Origin: Akkermansia muciniphila
Lineage (GTDB): Bacteria > Pseudomonadota > Gammaproteobacteria > Burkholderiales > Burkholderiaceae_C
Reading direction: 5' to 3'
DNA: 64,000 nucleotides
Assembly: GCA_943331105.2 (NCBI GenBank)
Contig: CALQKH020000005.1
Location: 1-64,000, forward strand
Shown one piece after another: positions 1-8,605 of the stretch. The stretch's first letter is position 1, and every line of letters starts with the position of its first letter. Under the pieces are notes generated by a model. The model had not been told where the DNA came from. It saw nothing but the letters and a program-made list of their open reading frames with translations, and did not search any database. The translations under genes and the position numbers were made by a program.

Positions 1-836
1 CCACCTTCACCGTCAAAGCCCCCGCTACGGCTCAGCCCACGAATGTCGCTGGCATCGAAGCCGCTGGCGTGAACTGGTGGCCGCTGCAGATGGTGCGCGA
101 ATTGGACGATGCCATCCTGCACATGCGCACCAACGAACTCGACATCGGCACTTGGGTGCTCAAAACAGCGGGTGACGCTGCAGCTGTGTTGGCCTCAGAC
201 GCCACTTTGCTGGCGCACAAAGACCACTGGCTGGTGCGTGAAACCATTGGCCACCTGCGCCGCACGCTGGCCCGCCTGGACGTGTCTTCGCGCAGCCTGT
301 TTGCCCTGATCGAAGAGGGCACCTGCTTTGCGGGCACCCTGGCCGAGTTGGCGTTCTGCGCCGACCGCGCTTACATGCTGGCGCTGCCTGACGACGCTGA
401 CAAAGCGCCCAAGCTGCAACTGAGCGAAATGAACTTCGGTTTCTTCCCCATGGTCAACGATCAGACCCGCTTGCAGCGTCGCTTCTATGAAGAAGTGCCT
501 GCCATGGAAGCCGCTCGCGGCGCCATTGGCCAAGCGCTCGATGCCGACGCCGCACTGGCGCTGGGCTTGGTGACCGCTGCCCCTGATGACATCGACTGGG
601 CTGACGAAATCCGTCTGGCCTTGGAGGAGCGCTCATCCATGTCGCCTGACGCTCTGACCGGCCTGGAAGCCAATTTGCGTTTTGCCCAAAAGGAAAACAT
701 GGCCACCCGCATTTTTGGCCGCTTGACCGCTTGGCAAAACTGGATCTTCCAGCGCCCCAATGCCGTTGGCGAAAAGGGTGCCTTGAAGGTTTATGGCAAG
801 GGCGAGAAAGTCCAGTTCGACATGAACCGCGTTTGA
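1..836 (+). CDS. boxC: Benzoyl-CoA-dihydrodiol lyase, C-terminal part (5' end outside window)
   Basis: Cytosolic crotonase-superfamily enzyme of aerobic benzoyl-CoA breakdown. It opens the ring of the BoxAB product hydrolytically, giving 3,4-dehydroadipyl-CoA semialdehyde and formate. About 277 residues are visible in an open frame running from base 3 to the TGA at 834-836; the family is near 550 residues, so roughly half is missing. Recognisable family stretches are NWWPLQMVRELDDAILHMRTN, the crotonase-like EEGTCFAGTLAELAFCADRAY and the tail ending QFDMNRV. boxB follows 93 bp downstream on the same strand, the usual boxC-boxB order. The family call rests on recognised sequence and on the box neighbours; regulation lies upstream of the window. 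Confidence 0.95.
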   Translation, partial: TFTVKAPATAQPTNVAGIEAAGVNWWPLQMVRELDDAILHMRTNELDIGTWVLKTAGDAAAVLASDATLLAHKDHWLVRETIGHLRRTLARLDVSSRSLFALIEEGTCFAGTLAELAFCADRAYMLALPDDADKAPKLQLSEMNFGFFPMVNDQTRLQRRFYEEVPAMEAARGAIGQALDADAALALGLVTAAPDDIDWADEIRLALEERSSMSPDALTGLEANLRFAQKENMATRIFGRLTAWQNWIFQRPNAVGEKGALKVYGKGEKVQFDMNRV

Positions 837-929
837 TGTTTTTGCGTTGTGCAATGGGCCTCCCGGTGGTGCCCGCTGTAACCGAAATTTGACCCCACCG
901 TTGCTTTCTTTATATTTCTGGAGACTCTC

Positions 930-2357
930 ATGTCCGGTATCAACTACAGCGAAAAGATTCCCAACAACGTCAACTTGTCGGAAGACCGCACGCTGCAACG
1001 CGCCCTCGAGCAGTGGCAGCCCAACTTCATCAACTGGTGGGACGACATGGGCCCCGAAGGCTCGACCGACATGGACGTGTACCTGCGCACGGCCGTGAGC
1101 GTGGACCCCCAAGGCTGGGCCCAGTTTGGCCACGTCAAGATGCGTGACTACCGTTGGGGCGTGTTCATGAACCCCGGCGAACAAGACCGCAAGATCCATT
1201 TCGGCGACCACATCGGCGAGAAAGCCTGGCAAGACGTGCCTGGCGAGCACCGCGCCAACCTGCGCCGCATCATCGTGACGCAAGGCGACACCGAGCCAGC
1301 GTCGGTTGAGCAGCAGCGCCACTTGGGCCTGACTGCGCCCAGCATGTACGACCTGCGCAACTTGTTCCAGATCAACGTCGAAGAAGGCCGCCACCTGTGG
1401 GCCATGGTGTACCTGTTGCACAAATATTTCGGCAAAGACGGCCGTGAAGAAGCCGATGCTTTGCTTCAGCGCAACAGCGGCAACGAAGACAACCCCCGCA
1501 TCTTGCAGGCTTTCAACGAGAAGACGCCCGATTGGCTGTCGTTCTTCATGTTCACTTACTTCACCGACCGTGACGGCAAGTTCCAGTTGTGCGCCTTGGC
1601 CGAATCCGCATTCGACCCATTGGCCCGCACCACCAAGTTCATGCTGACCGAAGAAGCGCACCACATGTTCGTGGGCGAGTCCGGTGTGAGCCGCACCATC
1701 CAGCGCACGGTGGACGTGATGAACCAGCTCAAAACCGACGACGTGGGCAAGCTGCGTGCTGCTGGCGTGATCGATCTGCCCACCATCCAGCGCTACATCA
1801 ACTTCCACTTCTCGGTGACCATCGACCTGTTTGGTGCAGACGAGTCGTCGAATGCCGCCACTTTCTACAGCTCTGGCCTCAAGGGCCGTTACGAAGAAGG
1901 CAAGCGTGGCGATGACCACATCTTGAAGGGCAACAGCTACAAGATCTTGTCGGTCGAAGACGGCAAGCTGGTCGAAAAAGAGGTGCCGATGCTCAACGCT
2001 TTGAACGAAGTGCTGCGCGACGACTACATCACCGACTCAAAAGGCGGCATCGACCGTTGGAACCGTGTGATCAGCAAGGCCGGTATTCCTTTCACCTTGA
2101 CTGCTCCTCACAAGGCGTTCCACCGCAACATCGGTTCTTTGTCCGGCTCCAAGATCACGCCCGATGGCCGTGTGGTGACCGATGCCGAGTGGATGGCCAA
2201 AGTGGGCGAGTGGTTGCCCACAAACGAAGACCGTGCCTATGTGGCCAGCCTGATGGGCCGCTGCGTCGAGCCAGGCAAGTTCGCCAACTGGATCGCACCA
2301 CCCGTCATGGGCATCAACCGTCAGCCAGTGGACTTTGATTACGTCCGGTTCAACTGA
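930..2357 (+). CDS. boxB: Benzoyl-CoA 2,3-epoxidase, di-iron subunit BoxB
   Basis: Cytosolic class I di-iron monooxygenase of 475 residues. It converts benzoyl-CoA to 2,3-epoxybenzoyl-CoA using O2 and electrons from BoxA. Both carboxylate-His iron motifs are present: E152-G-R-H155 and E242-A-H-H245, with D213 between them and E122 upstream. This spacing is what I expect for BoxB. The length is normal. The ATG at 930 follows GGAG (ctggagactctc) at good spacing. It sits between boxC and boxA, but the 331-bp gap to boxA is unusually long and carries two large hairpins, so boxB and boxA may not be expressed to the same level. Confidence 0.97.
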   Translation: MSGINYSEKIPNNVNLSEDRTLQRALEQWQPNFINWWDDMGPEGSTDMDVYLRTAVSVDPQGWAQFGHVKMRDYRWGVFMNPGEQDRKIHFGDHIGEKAWQDVPGEHRANLRRIIVTQGDTEPASVEQQRHLGLTAPSMYDLRNLFQINVEEGRHLWAMVYLLHKYFGKDGREEADALLQRNSGNEDNPRILQAFNEKTPDWLSFFMFTYFTDRDGKFQLCALAESAFDPLARTTKFMLTEEAHHMFVGESGVSRTIQRTVDVMNQLKTDDVGKLRAAGVIDLPTIQRYINFHFSVTIDLFGADESSNAATFYSSGLKGRYEEGKRGDDHILKGNSYKILSVEDGKLVEKEVPMLNALNEVLRDDYITDSKGGIDRWNRVISKAGIPFTLTAPHKAFHRNIGSLSGSKITPDGRVVTDAEWMAKVGEWLPTNEDRAYVASLMGRCVEPGKFANWIAPPVMGINRQPVDFDYVRFN

Positions 2358-2375
2358 TTGAGTTTTTGATTCGAT

Positions 2376-2405
2376 TGCTGCCTCTTCTTCGTTGTGGGGG
2401 CAGCA
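2376..2405 (+). repeat. Small hairpin just after boxB
   Basis: TGCTGCC (2376-2382) pairs with GGCAGCA (2399-2405), and about three further pairs are possible inward with wobbles, around a loop of roughly 10-16 bases. The right arm shares 2403-2405 with the left arm of the next, larger hairpin, so the two structures compete. There is no T-run after it, so it is not a classical Rho-independent terminator. It could stabilise the boxB mRNA end or be part of a switch. Confidence 0.45.
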
Positions 2406-2480
2406 GTTGACAGAGGAAGGGGCGGGTTCCTCATGACGGGGTACCGAAAATCGTCACCCGCCCCTTCCCCTGTCAACTGC
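2403..2480 (+). repeat. Large hairpin element 1 between boxB and boxA
   Basis: A 25-bp inverted repeat (2403-2427 with 2456-2480; one mismatch, A2414 against C2469) encloses a 28-base loop. The loop carries CCTCATGACGGGGTACCG (2429-2446) then AAAATCG (2447-2453). Within it CGG and CCG can pair around a four-base GGTA. The same apical core recurs on the opposite strand in element 2 at 2538-2615, while the outer stems differ in sequence. There is no T-run. It could be a structured RNA, a protein-bound DNA cruciform, or one copy of an interspersed palindromic repeat family. I do not recognise the family. Confidence 0.8.
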
Positions 2481-2537
2481 ATGGGTGCGTAAAGCGCACA
2501 AACACCGGTAGACTGCCGAGGTTAAAACTGGCACAGA

Positions 2538-2615
2538 GCGACGGTGTGGCTTGGGGCTGGGCACCGATTTTCCGGTACTCCGTATGAGGTGTCCGGCCCC
2601 AAGCCACACCGTTGC
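2538..2615 (-). repeat. Large hairpin element 2, inverted relative to element 1
   Basis: Bases 2538-2565 pair with 2588-2615 over 28 positions: 25 Watson-Crick and three G-T wobbles (2540/2613, 2558/2595, 2561/2592), around a 22-base loop. The uninterrupted core arm is ACGGTGTGGCTTGGGGC (2541-2557). Read on the minus strand, 2589-2572 is CCTCATACGGAGTACCGG followed by AAAATCG, matching the apex of element 1. The outer stem sequence is not that of element 1, but a GGGGC/GCCCC step sits at the same distance from the apex in both. It ends about 70 bp before the boxA start. Confidence 0.8.
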
Positions 2616-2688
2616 GGACCTTGCAAAGGTTGCTGACCACGCAAACCTTAGATAGACAAAGACAAAGAAGACACCTGAAAGCCAAGAC

Positions 2689-4011
2689 ATGAGCACAGAA
2701 GCGACGCTGATCAAACAACACCTGATCGACCCGGAAATCTGCATCCGCTGCAACACCTGCGAAGCGATTTGCCCGGTCGGCGCGATCACGCACGACTCGC
2801 TCAACTACGTCGTCAAGGCCGACATCTGCAACGGTTGCATGGACTGCATCTCGCCTTGCCCCACGGGCTCGATTGACAACTGGAGGATGGTGCCCAAGGC
2901 CAAGGTCTACAGCATCGAAGAACAACTCAAGTGGTATGACTTGCCCGCCGAATTGAGCGCCGAAGAACTCGCTGCCGCTGGTGGCGAGGGCAATTCTGAT
3001 GAGGCCATGGCGCAAAGTGTTGCGCAAGCCGCCGTGCAAGCTGCCGCCTCTTCGTCATCCGCCGCCACAACCGCCGTCGCTTCAGGCTTCAACTCTGCCC
3101 AGTTCGGCGCGACCATCCCCCCCTGGTCGGCAGCCCACGCATACACCAACCTTTATGGTCCCAAGGCGGCTGAGAAAACCATCACCGCCACCGTGACGGG
3201 CAACCTGCGTGTGACCGAGGTGGGTTTGCAAGAAGGCCAACAAGACTACGACACGCACCACATCGTGCTGGACTTTGGCAGCCTGCCCTTTCCTGTGCTC
3301 GAAGGCCAGTCGATCGGCATCATTCCGCCCGGTGTGGACGCCAACGGCAAACCGCACCACGCCCGCCAATACTCCATTGCCAGCCCGCGCAACGGCGAGC
3401 GCTCCGGACACAACAACCTGTCGCTGACCATCAAGCGCGTGCTCGAAGACCACGACGGAAAGCCGGTGCGCGGCGTTGGCTCCAACTTCATGTGCGATCT
3501 GAATGTGGGCGACAAGGTGCAGGTGATTGGCCCGTTTGGTGCGAGCTTTCTCATGCCCAACCACCCCAAGAGCAACATCGTCATGATCTGCACCGGCACA
3601 GGCAGCGCGCCCATGCGTGCCATGACCGAATGGCGCCGTCGCCTGCGGGCCAGTGGCAAATTCGAGGGCGGCAAACTCATGCTGTTCTTTGGCGCACGCA
3701 CACCCGCCGAGTTGCCTTACTTTGGGCCGTTGAACAACCTGCCCAAAGATTTCATCGACATTGAATTTGCCTTCTCGCGCGAAGTGGGCAAGCCCAAGCG
3801 TTATGTGCAAGACGCCATGCGCGATCGCGCTGCCGACATCGCAGCCCAACTCAAAGACCCGAACACCTGTTTTTATGTGTGCGGCTTGAAAAGCATGGAA
3901 GAGGGCGTGGTCATGGCGCTGCGCGACATCGCACAGAACGCCGGACTCGATTGGGATACCGTGGGTGCGGCGCTGAAAAAAGAAGGCCGTTTGCACCTCG
4001 AAACCTACTGA
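2689..4011 (+). CDS. boxA: Benzoyl-CoA oxygenase reductase component BoxA
   Basis: NADPH-dependent, FAD-containing reductase of 440 residues that delivers electrons to BoxB. The N terminus has two ferredoxin 4Fe-4S motifs, [14 protein letters not shown] (from residue 18) and [14 protein letters not shown]. An Ala/Ser-rich linker (about residues 97-140) follows, then a ferredoxin-NADP reductase module with the FAD motif [12 protein letters not shown] and the nucleotide motif [14 protein letters not shown]. It ends in the typical C-terminal aromatic residue (HLETY). The linker is unusually rich in alanine and serine. The stop is only 6 bases from the next ATG (formate dehydrogenase), so the two genes are very probably co-transcribed. 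Confidence 0.96.
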   Translation: MSTEATLIKQHLIDPEICIRCNTCEAICPVGAITHDSLNYVVKADICNGCMDCISPCPTGSIDNWRMVPKAKVYSIEEQLKWYDLPAELSAEELAAAGGEGNSDEAMAQSVAQAAVQAAASSSSAATTAVASGFNSAQFGATIPPWSAAHAYTNLYGPKAAEKTITATVTGNLRVTEVGLQEGQQDYDTHHIVLDFGSLPFPVLEGQSIGIIPPGVDANGKPHHARQYSIASPRNGERSGHNNLSLTIKRVLEDHDGKPVRGVGSNFMCDLNVGDKVQVIGPFGASFLMPNHPKSNIVMICTGTGSAPMRAMTEWRRRLRASGKFEGGKLMLFFGARTPAELPYFGPLNNLPKDFIDIEFAFSREVGKPKRYVQDAMRDRAADIAAQLKDPNTCFYVCGLKSMEEGVVMALRDIAQNAGLDWDTVGAALKKEGRLHLETY

Positions 4012-4017
4012 CCACGC

Positions 4018-5730
4018 ATGGCGAATACCACCCACATTGGCCTGGACCAAGTTCGCCAGCAACTGCGCCAGCCCCGAATCCAGCTCAAAGGCCGCCAGGT
4101 CACGCCAGAGGCCCGCGCCGATGTGCAAGCCCTCATCGGTCCTGTGCCGAAAGAAGGCCACCGCCGTGATCTGCTGATCGAGCACCTGCATGTGCTCAAC
4201 GACCACTTCCACGGTCTGTTCGAACGCCACATCGTGGCGCTGGCCGCCGAGATGCGGCTGCCCGTGGTCGAGGTGTTCGAGGTGGCTTCGTTCTACCACC
4301 ACTTTGAGATTCTGAAAGACGATGTGTCAGCCCCACGCATCACCGTGCGGGTGTGCGACAGCCTGAGCTGCAGCCTCGCGGGCAGCGACAGTTTGCTGCG
4401 ACAGTTGCAGCGCGAACTGGTAGGGGATGTGCAGGTCGTCCATGTGCCTTGTCTGGGCCGCTGCGAGCAGGCCCCTGCGGCGCAAGTGGGCCAGCAGGCT
4501 GTGGCGTTTGCCACGGCCCAGGATGTGAGCCGTTTGGTGGTCGAAAACAGCACGCAGCCCTTGGCCTTGCCCCAGGCACTGCGTTTCGACGATTACAAAA
4601 AAGCCGGGGGCTACCAGCTGGCCCAGCAAGTGGCAGCCGGTCTGAAAGACCACGAATCGGTCATCCAGTGTTTGGAGTCTTCTGGCCTGCGTGGCTTGGG
4701 CGGCGCGGGTTTTCCGGCCGGTCGCAAGTGGCGCATCGTGCGAAGCCAGTCCGGCCCGCGCTTGATGGCGGTGAACATCGACGAGGGCGAGCCCGGCACC
4801 TTCAAGGACCGCACTTTCCTGGAAGCCGATCCGCACCGCTTTTTGGAGGGTGTGCTGATCGCTGCCAGCGTGGTGGGCTGCGAGGCGGTGTACATCTATT
4901 TGCGTGACGAGTACCACGAAGCGCGTGTTTTGCTGACCGAAGAATTGGCTGCGCTGAAACTGAATCCGCCTTGCGCGCTGCCGCGCATCGAATTGCGCCG
5001 TGGCGCGGGGGCCTACATCTGCGGCGAAGAGTCGGCCATGATCGAAAGCATCGAAGGCAAACGGGGCGAGCCGCGCATGCGCCCGCCCTACATCGCCGAG
5101 GTCGGGCTGTTTGGCCGCCCCACGCTCGAGCACAACTTCGAGACGCTTTACTGGGTGCGCGAACTCATTGAACAAGGTGCAGAAAGTTTTGCATCGCATG
5201 GCCGCCACGGTCGCCAGGGCCTGCGCCGCTTCAGTGTGAGCGGGCGCGTCAAGCAACCTGGCGTCAAGCTCGCGCCTGCGGGGATCACGCTGCGCGAGCT
5301 GGTCGATGAATACTGCGGCGGCATGGCCGTGGGCCACACGCTCTACGCCTACCTGCCTGGCGGTGCCAGTGGCGGCATCTTGCCCGCTCGCTTGGCCGAT
5401 GTGCCGCTGGACTTTGACACACTGCAGCCCCACGGCTGCTTCATCGGCTCGGCCGCCGTGATGGTACTCAGCCAACATGACAGTGCCCGCGAAGCGGCTC
5501 TGAATGTGATGCGCTTTTTCGCGCACGAGAGCTGCGGCCAGTGCACGCCCTGCCGTGTGGGTACCGACAAGGCCGCGCAACTCATGACCGCTGAGGTCTG
5601 GGACGCCAACACCTTGGAAGACCTCGCGCAAGTCATGGGCGATGCGTCCATCTGCGGTCTGGGGCAGGCCGCGCCGAACCCAATCCGCTGCGTGTTGCAG
5701 TATTTCCCGCACGAAGTGGGGGCAGCATGA
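4018..5730 (+). CDS. fdsB: NAD-linked formate dehydrogenase, fused gamma-beta subunit (NuoE-NuoF type)
   Basis: Electron-output subunit of a soluble NAD-dependent formate dehydrogenase, 570 residues. The N-terminal half-domain is NuoE/FdsG-like, with its helical segment and the 2Fe-2S ligands C113-x4-C118 and C145-x3-C149. It is followed by a NuoF/FdsB-like module with the glycine-rich GLRGLGGAGFPAGRKW, the FMN/NADH stretch NIDEGEPGTFKDR, and a 4Fe-4S site (C506-GQ-C509-TP-C512 and C546). FdsG and FdsB are commonly separate genes. No separate fdsG lies here, so I read this as a fusion. It starts 6 bases after boxA and overlaps fdsA by ATGA. Confidence 0.92.
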   Translation: MANTTHIGLDQVRQQLRQPRIQLKGRQVTPEARADVQALIGPVPKEGHRRDLLIEHLHVLNDHFHGLFERHIVALAAEMRLPVVEVFEVASFYHHFEILKDDVSAPRITVRVCDSLSCSLAGSDSLLRQLQRELVGDVQVVHVPCLGRCEQAPAAQVGQQAVAFATAQDVSRLVVENSTQPLALPQALRFDDYKKAGGYQLAQQVAAGLKDHESVIQCLESSGLRGLGGAGFPAGRKWRIVRSQSGPRLMAVNIDEGEPGTFKDRTFLEADPHRFLEGVLIAASVVGCEAVYIYLRDEYHEARVLLTEELAALKLNPPCALPRIELRRGAGAYICGEESAMIESIEGKRGEPRMRPPYIAEVGLFGRPTLEHNFETLYWVRELIEQGAESFASHGRHGRQGLRRFSVSGRVKQPGVKLAPAGITLRELVDEYCGGMAVGHTLYAYLPGGASGGILPARLADVPLDFDTLQPHGCFIGSAAVMVLSQHDSAREAALNVMRFFAHESCGQCTPCRVGTDKAAQLMTAEVWDANTLEDLAQVMGDASICGLGQAAPNPIRCVLQYFPHEVGAA

Positions 5731-8519
5731 GCACGGTTCAATTCACTCTCAACGGCCAAAGCGTCGAAGCGCCTGCCGGTAAAAGCATTTTCAACATCGC
5801 CAAAGAATTGGGCATTGCCATCCCGCACCTGTGCCACAAGGAAGGCTTGGCACCCGACGGCAATTGCCGAGCTTGCGTGGTTGAAATTGCAGGCGAGCGC
5901 ACCCTGGCCCCGAGTTGCTGCCGCAACGCCACGCCCGGCATGCAGGTGCGCACCGACAGCGAGCGCGCGGTCAAAAGCCAGAAGATGGTGTTGGAGATGC
6001 TGCTGGCCGACTTGCCTGAGCAGGGCCACAAATGGCTGGACGATCGGGCTGAAGCGCCGCACGGCGAACTGAGTCAATGGGCCGAGCACCACGGCGTGCA
6101 AGTGCGCCCGCAATTGGCAGCCCTGCGCCGTGAAGCCGTGCCCGCCGACCTGTCGCACCCCGCCATGGCCGTGAACTTGGACGCTTGCATCCAGTGCAAC
6201 CGTTGTGAGCGCGCTTGCCGAGACCTGCAGGTCAACGACGTGATTGGTTTGGCTTTCCGGGGCGCGCACACGCAGGTGGTGTTTGACCTGGCCGATCCGA
6301 TGGGCGGCAGCAGTTGCGTGGGCTGCGGCGAATGCGTGCAGGCTTGCCCCACAGGGGCGCTCATGCCCAAGAGCCATATGGGACCGCAAACCGTTGACCG
6401 CGAAGTCGACTCGGTGTGCCCGTTTTGCGGGGTGGGTTGCCTGGTCACCTACCAAGTGCGGGATGAAAAAATCATCAGCGTCAAAGGCCGAGAAGGCCCG
6501 GCCAACGAAGGGCGTTTGTGCGTCAAAGGCCGTTTTGGCATGGACTACATCCACAGCCCAGACCGCATCACCAAGCCCTTGATCCGCAAGCCGGGCGCGG
6601 CCAAGGATGTGGGCCTCATCGATGGCCACACCGACTGGCGCGAAGTCTTCCGCGAAGCCACCTGGGAAGAAGCACTGGAAGTGGCCGCACAGCCCCTGAA
6701 CGCGATGCGTCAGAAACATGGCCCCAAGTCGCTCGCCGGTTTTGGCTCGGCCAAAGGCAGTAACGAAGAGGCTTACCTTTTCCAGAAATTGGTACGCACA
6801 GGCTTTGGCAGCAACAACGTGGACCACTGCACCCGCCTGTGCCATGCGTCCAGTGTGGCGGCCTTGCTCGAAGGTGTGGGCTCGGGTGCAGTCAGCAACC
6901 CGGTGCGCGATGTCGAACATTCCGACCTCATCCTGGTGATCGGCTCCAACCCCACCAGCAACCACCCGGTGGCCGCCACCTGGATGAAGAATGCTGCCCA
7001 GCGCGGCACACGCATTGTTCTGGCGGACCCGCGCATCACCGACATTGGGCGTCACGCTTGGCGCACTCTGCCCTTCAAGGCCGATACCGACGTGGCGCTG
7101 CTCAACGCCATGCTGTATGTGATCGTGACCGAGAACCTGTGCGACGAAGCCTTCATGCGCGAGCGTGCCGACAACGTGGCCGAACTCAAGGCCCATGTGC
7201 AGGCCTTCACGCCCGAAGCCATGAGCGCGGTCTGCGGCATCCCGGCCGAGACCATCCGCGAAGTGGCGCGGGCCTATGCCAGTGCCCAGGCCGCCATGAT
7301 TTTGTGGGGCATGGGCGTGAGCCAGCATGTGCATGGCACCGACAACGTGCGTTGCCTGATCGCGTTGGCCAGCATCACCGGCCAAATTGGCCGCCCCGGC
7401 ACGGGTCTGCATCCGCTGCGCGGCCAAAACAACGTGCAAGGCGCCAGCGACGCGGGCCTGATCCCGATGATGTACCCCAACTACCAGCGTGTGAGCGACA
7501 AGTCGGCGCACGACTGGTTCGAGAAATTTTGGGATACCTCACTGGATGACCAACCCGGTTACACCGTGGTGGAGATCATGCAAAAAGCGCTGGCCCCGGA
7601 CAGCGACCCACACAAGGTGCGCGGCATGTACATCATGGGTGAGAACCCTGCCATGAGCGATCCCGACTTGAACCACGCACGCCACGCCTTGGCCAGCTTG
7701 CAGCACTTGGTGGTGCAAGACATCTTCTTGACCGAAACCGCTTGGCTGGCCGATGTGGTGTTGCCCGCCAGCGCTTGGCCCGAAAAAACCGGCACGGTGA
7801 GTAACACCGACCGCACGGTGCAAATGGGTCGCCAGGCGGTGCAACCGCCGGATAATGCGAAACCTGACTTGTGGATCATCCAGCAGATCGCCAAGCGCAT
7901 GGGCCTGGACTGGCACTACGCGGGCGAACACGAGGGCGTGTCAGAGGTCTATGAAGAAATGCGCCAAGCCATGGCTCCGGCGATTGGCGGCATCGACTGG
8001 GCGCGGCTGGATGCGGGCTCGGTCACTTACCCTTGCTTGAGCGCCGACGACCCGGGCCAGTCCATCGTTTTCCAGGACCACTTTCCGACCCAAGACGGTC
8101 GGGTGAAATTGGTGCCTGTCGATTTGATTCCAGCAGCAGAACTGCCCGATGCCGACTTTCCCTGGGTGCTCATCACCGGTCGTCAGCTGGAACATTGGCA
8201 CACCGGCAGCATGACGCGTCGTGCCACGGTCCTGGATGCGTTGGAGCCTGCGGCCACGGCCTCCATGTGCGGCGCTGACATGGCCCGCATCGGCTTGGAG
8301 CCGGGTCAGCGCATCCGAGTGGCCTCTCGCCGTGGGGCGGTGGAGATGCAACTGCGGCAAGACGACGGCACCCCAGTTGGCGCAGTTTTCATTCCGTTTG
8401 CCTATGTCGAAGCGGCGGCCAATGAATTGACCCATGCCGCTTTAGACCCTTTTGGCAAAATTCCTGAGTTCAAGTTTTGTGCAGTGCGGATCGAAACTGT
8501 GACGGGTACAGCCGCATAA
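5727..8519 (+). CDS. fdsA: NAD-linked formate dehydrogenase, catalytic alpha subunit
   Basis: Molybdopterin (bis-MGD) subunit oxidising formate to CO2 in the cytosol, 930 residues. An N-terminal 2Fe-2S ferredoxin domain (CHKEGLAPDGNCRACVVEI) is followed by NuoG-like clusters (CIQCNRCERAC; CVGCGECVQACPTGAL), then the 4Fe-4S CPFCGVGC motif and the molybdopterin oxidoreductase domains. The metal ligand is Cys372 with the following catalytic His (TRLCHASS), i.e. the cysteine rather than selenocysteine form. The C terminus has a molydopterin-dinucleotide-binding domain with ITGRQLEHWHTGSMTRR. No Tat signal is present, consistent with a soluble enzyme. It overlaps fdsB by four bases. Confidence 0.95.
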   Translation: MSTVQFTLNGQSVEAPAGKSIFNIAKELGIAIPHLCHKEGLAPDGNCRACVVEIAGERTLAPSCCRNATPGMQVRTDSERAVKSQKMVLEMLLADLPEQGHKWLDDRAEAPHGELSQWAEHHGVQVRPQLAALRREAVPADLSHPAMAVNLDACIQCNRCERACRDLQVNDVIGLAFRGAHTQVVFDLADPMGGSSCVGCGECVQACPTGALMPKSHMGPQTVDREVDSVCPFCGVGCLVTYQVRDEKIISVKGREGPANEGRLCVKGRFGMDYIHSPDRITKPLIRKPGAAKDVGLIDGHTDWREVFREATWEEALEVAAQPLNAMRQKHGPKSLAGFGSAKGSNEEAYLFQKLVRTGFGSNNVDHCTRLCHASSVAALLEGVGSGAVSNPVRDVEHSDLILVIGSNPTSNHPVAATWMKNAAQRGTRIVLADPRITDIGRHAWRTLPFKADTDVALLNAMLYVIVTENLCDEAFMRERADNVAELKAHVQAFTPEAMSAVCGIPAETIREVARAYASAQAAMILWGMGVSQHVHGTDNVRCLIALASITGQIGRPGTGLHPLRGQNNVQGASDAGLIPMMYPNYQRVSDKSAHDWFEKFWDTSLDDQPGYTVVEIMQKALAPDSDPHKVRGMYIMGENPAMSDPDLNHARHALASLQHLVVQDIFLTETAWLADVVLPASAWPEKTGTVSNTDRTVQMGRQAVQPPDNAKPDLWIIQQIAKRMGLDWHYAGEHEGVSEVYEEMRQAMAPAIGGIDWARLDAGSVTYPCLSADDPGQSIVFQDHFPTQDGRVKLVPVDLIPAAELPDADFPWVLITGRQLEHWHTGSMTRRATVLDALEPAATASMCGADMARIGLEPGQRIRVASRRGAVEMQLRQDDGTPVGAVFIPFAYVEAAANELTHAALDPFGKIPEFKFCAVRIETVTGTAA

Positions 8520-8563
8520 TCAGCCCCTTTGGACGGTCTGGTCGGTGAAGTGATTTCAACAAC

Positions 8564-8575
8564 AGGGTCGACCCT
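8564..8575. promoter_or_regulatory. Perfect 12-bp palindrome AGGGTCGACCCT
   Basis: It lies in the 71-86 bp gap between fdsA and the DUF3305 gene, 15 bases before the GTG and 30 before the ATG candidate start. Perfect dyad symmetry could serve a dimeric regulator, but a 12-bp palindrome also arises by chance; no promoter is evident beside it. Confidence 0.25.
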
Positions 8576-8605
8576 CAGAGCTCATACAGGGTGAGAAAGT
8601 TACAA

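Larger units (their letters stand above)
2358..2688. other. 331-bp boxB-boxA spacer without a gene
   Basis: No open frame with a credible start and coding character is present. The spacer holds the small hairpin at 2376-2405 and the two large opposed hairpins at 2403-2480 and 2538-2615. These leave 57 unstructured bases between the large hairpins and about 70 bases before the boxA ATG. I see no convincing sigma-70 promoter. The ribosome binding site of boxA is weak (GAAAG at about 2677-2681). Confidence 0.7.

Noticed and set aside
633-1919. Long open frame antisense to boxB (428 codons)
   Set aside because: It lies opposite a gene with intact catalytic motifs. The composition is that of a shadow frame created by codon bias in GC-rich DNA (His/Val/Gln-rich, no family resemblance).
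2403-2615. Possible Rho-independent terminators of boxB
   Set aside because: The stems are far longer than usual and no T-run follows either hairpin. I list them as unexplained elements instead.
5349-7511. Very long antisense open frame (720 codons) opposite the formate dehydrogenase genes
   Set aside because: The translated product is rich in His, Ala and Gln without any domain. The plus strand holds the clearly recognised fdsB and fdsA.
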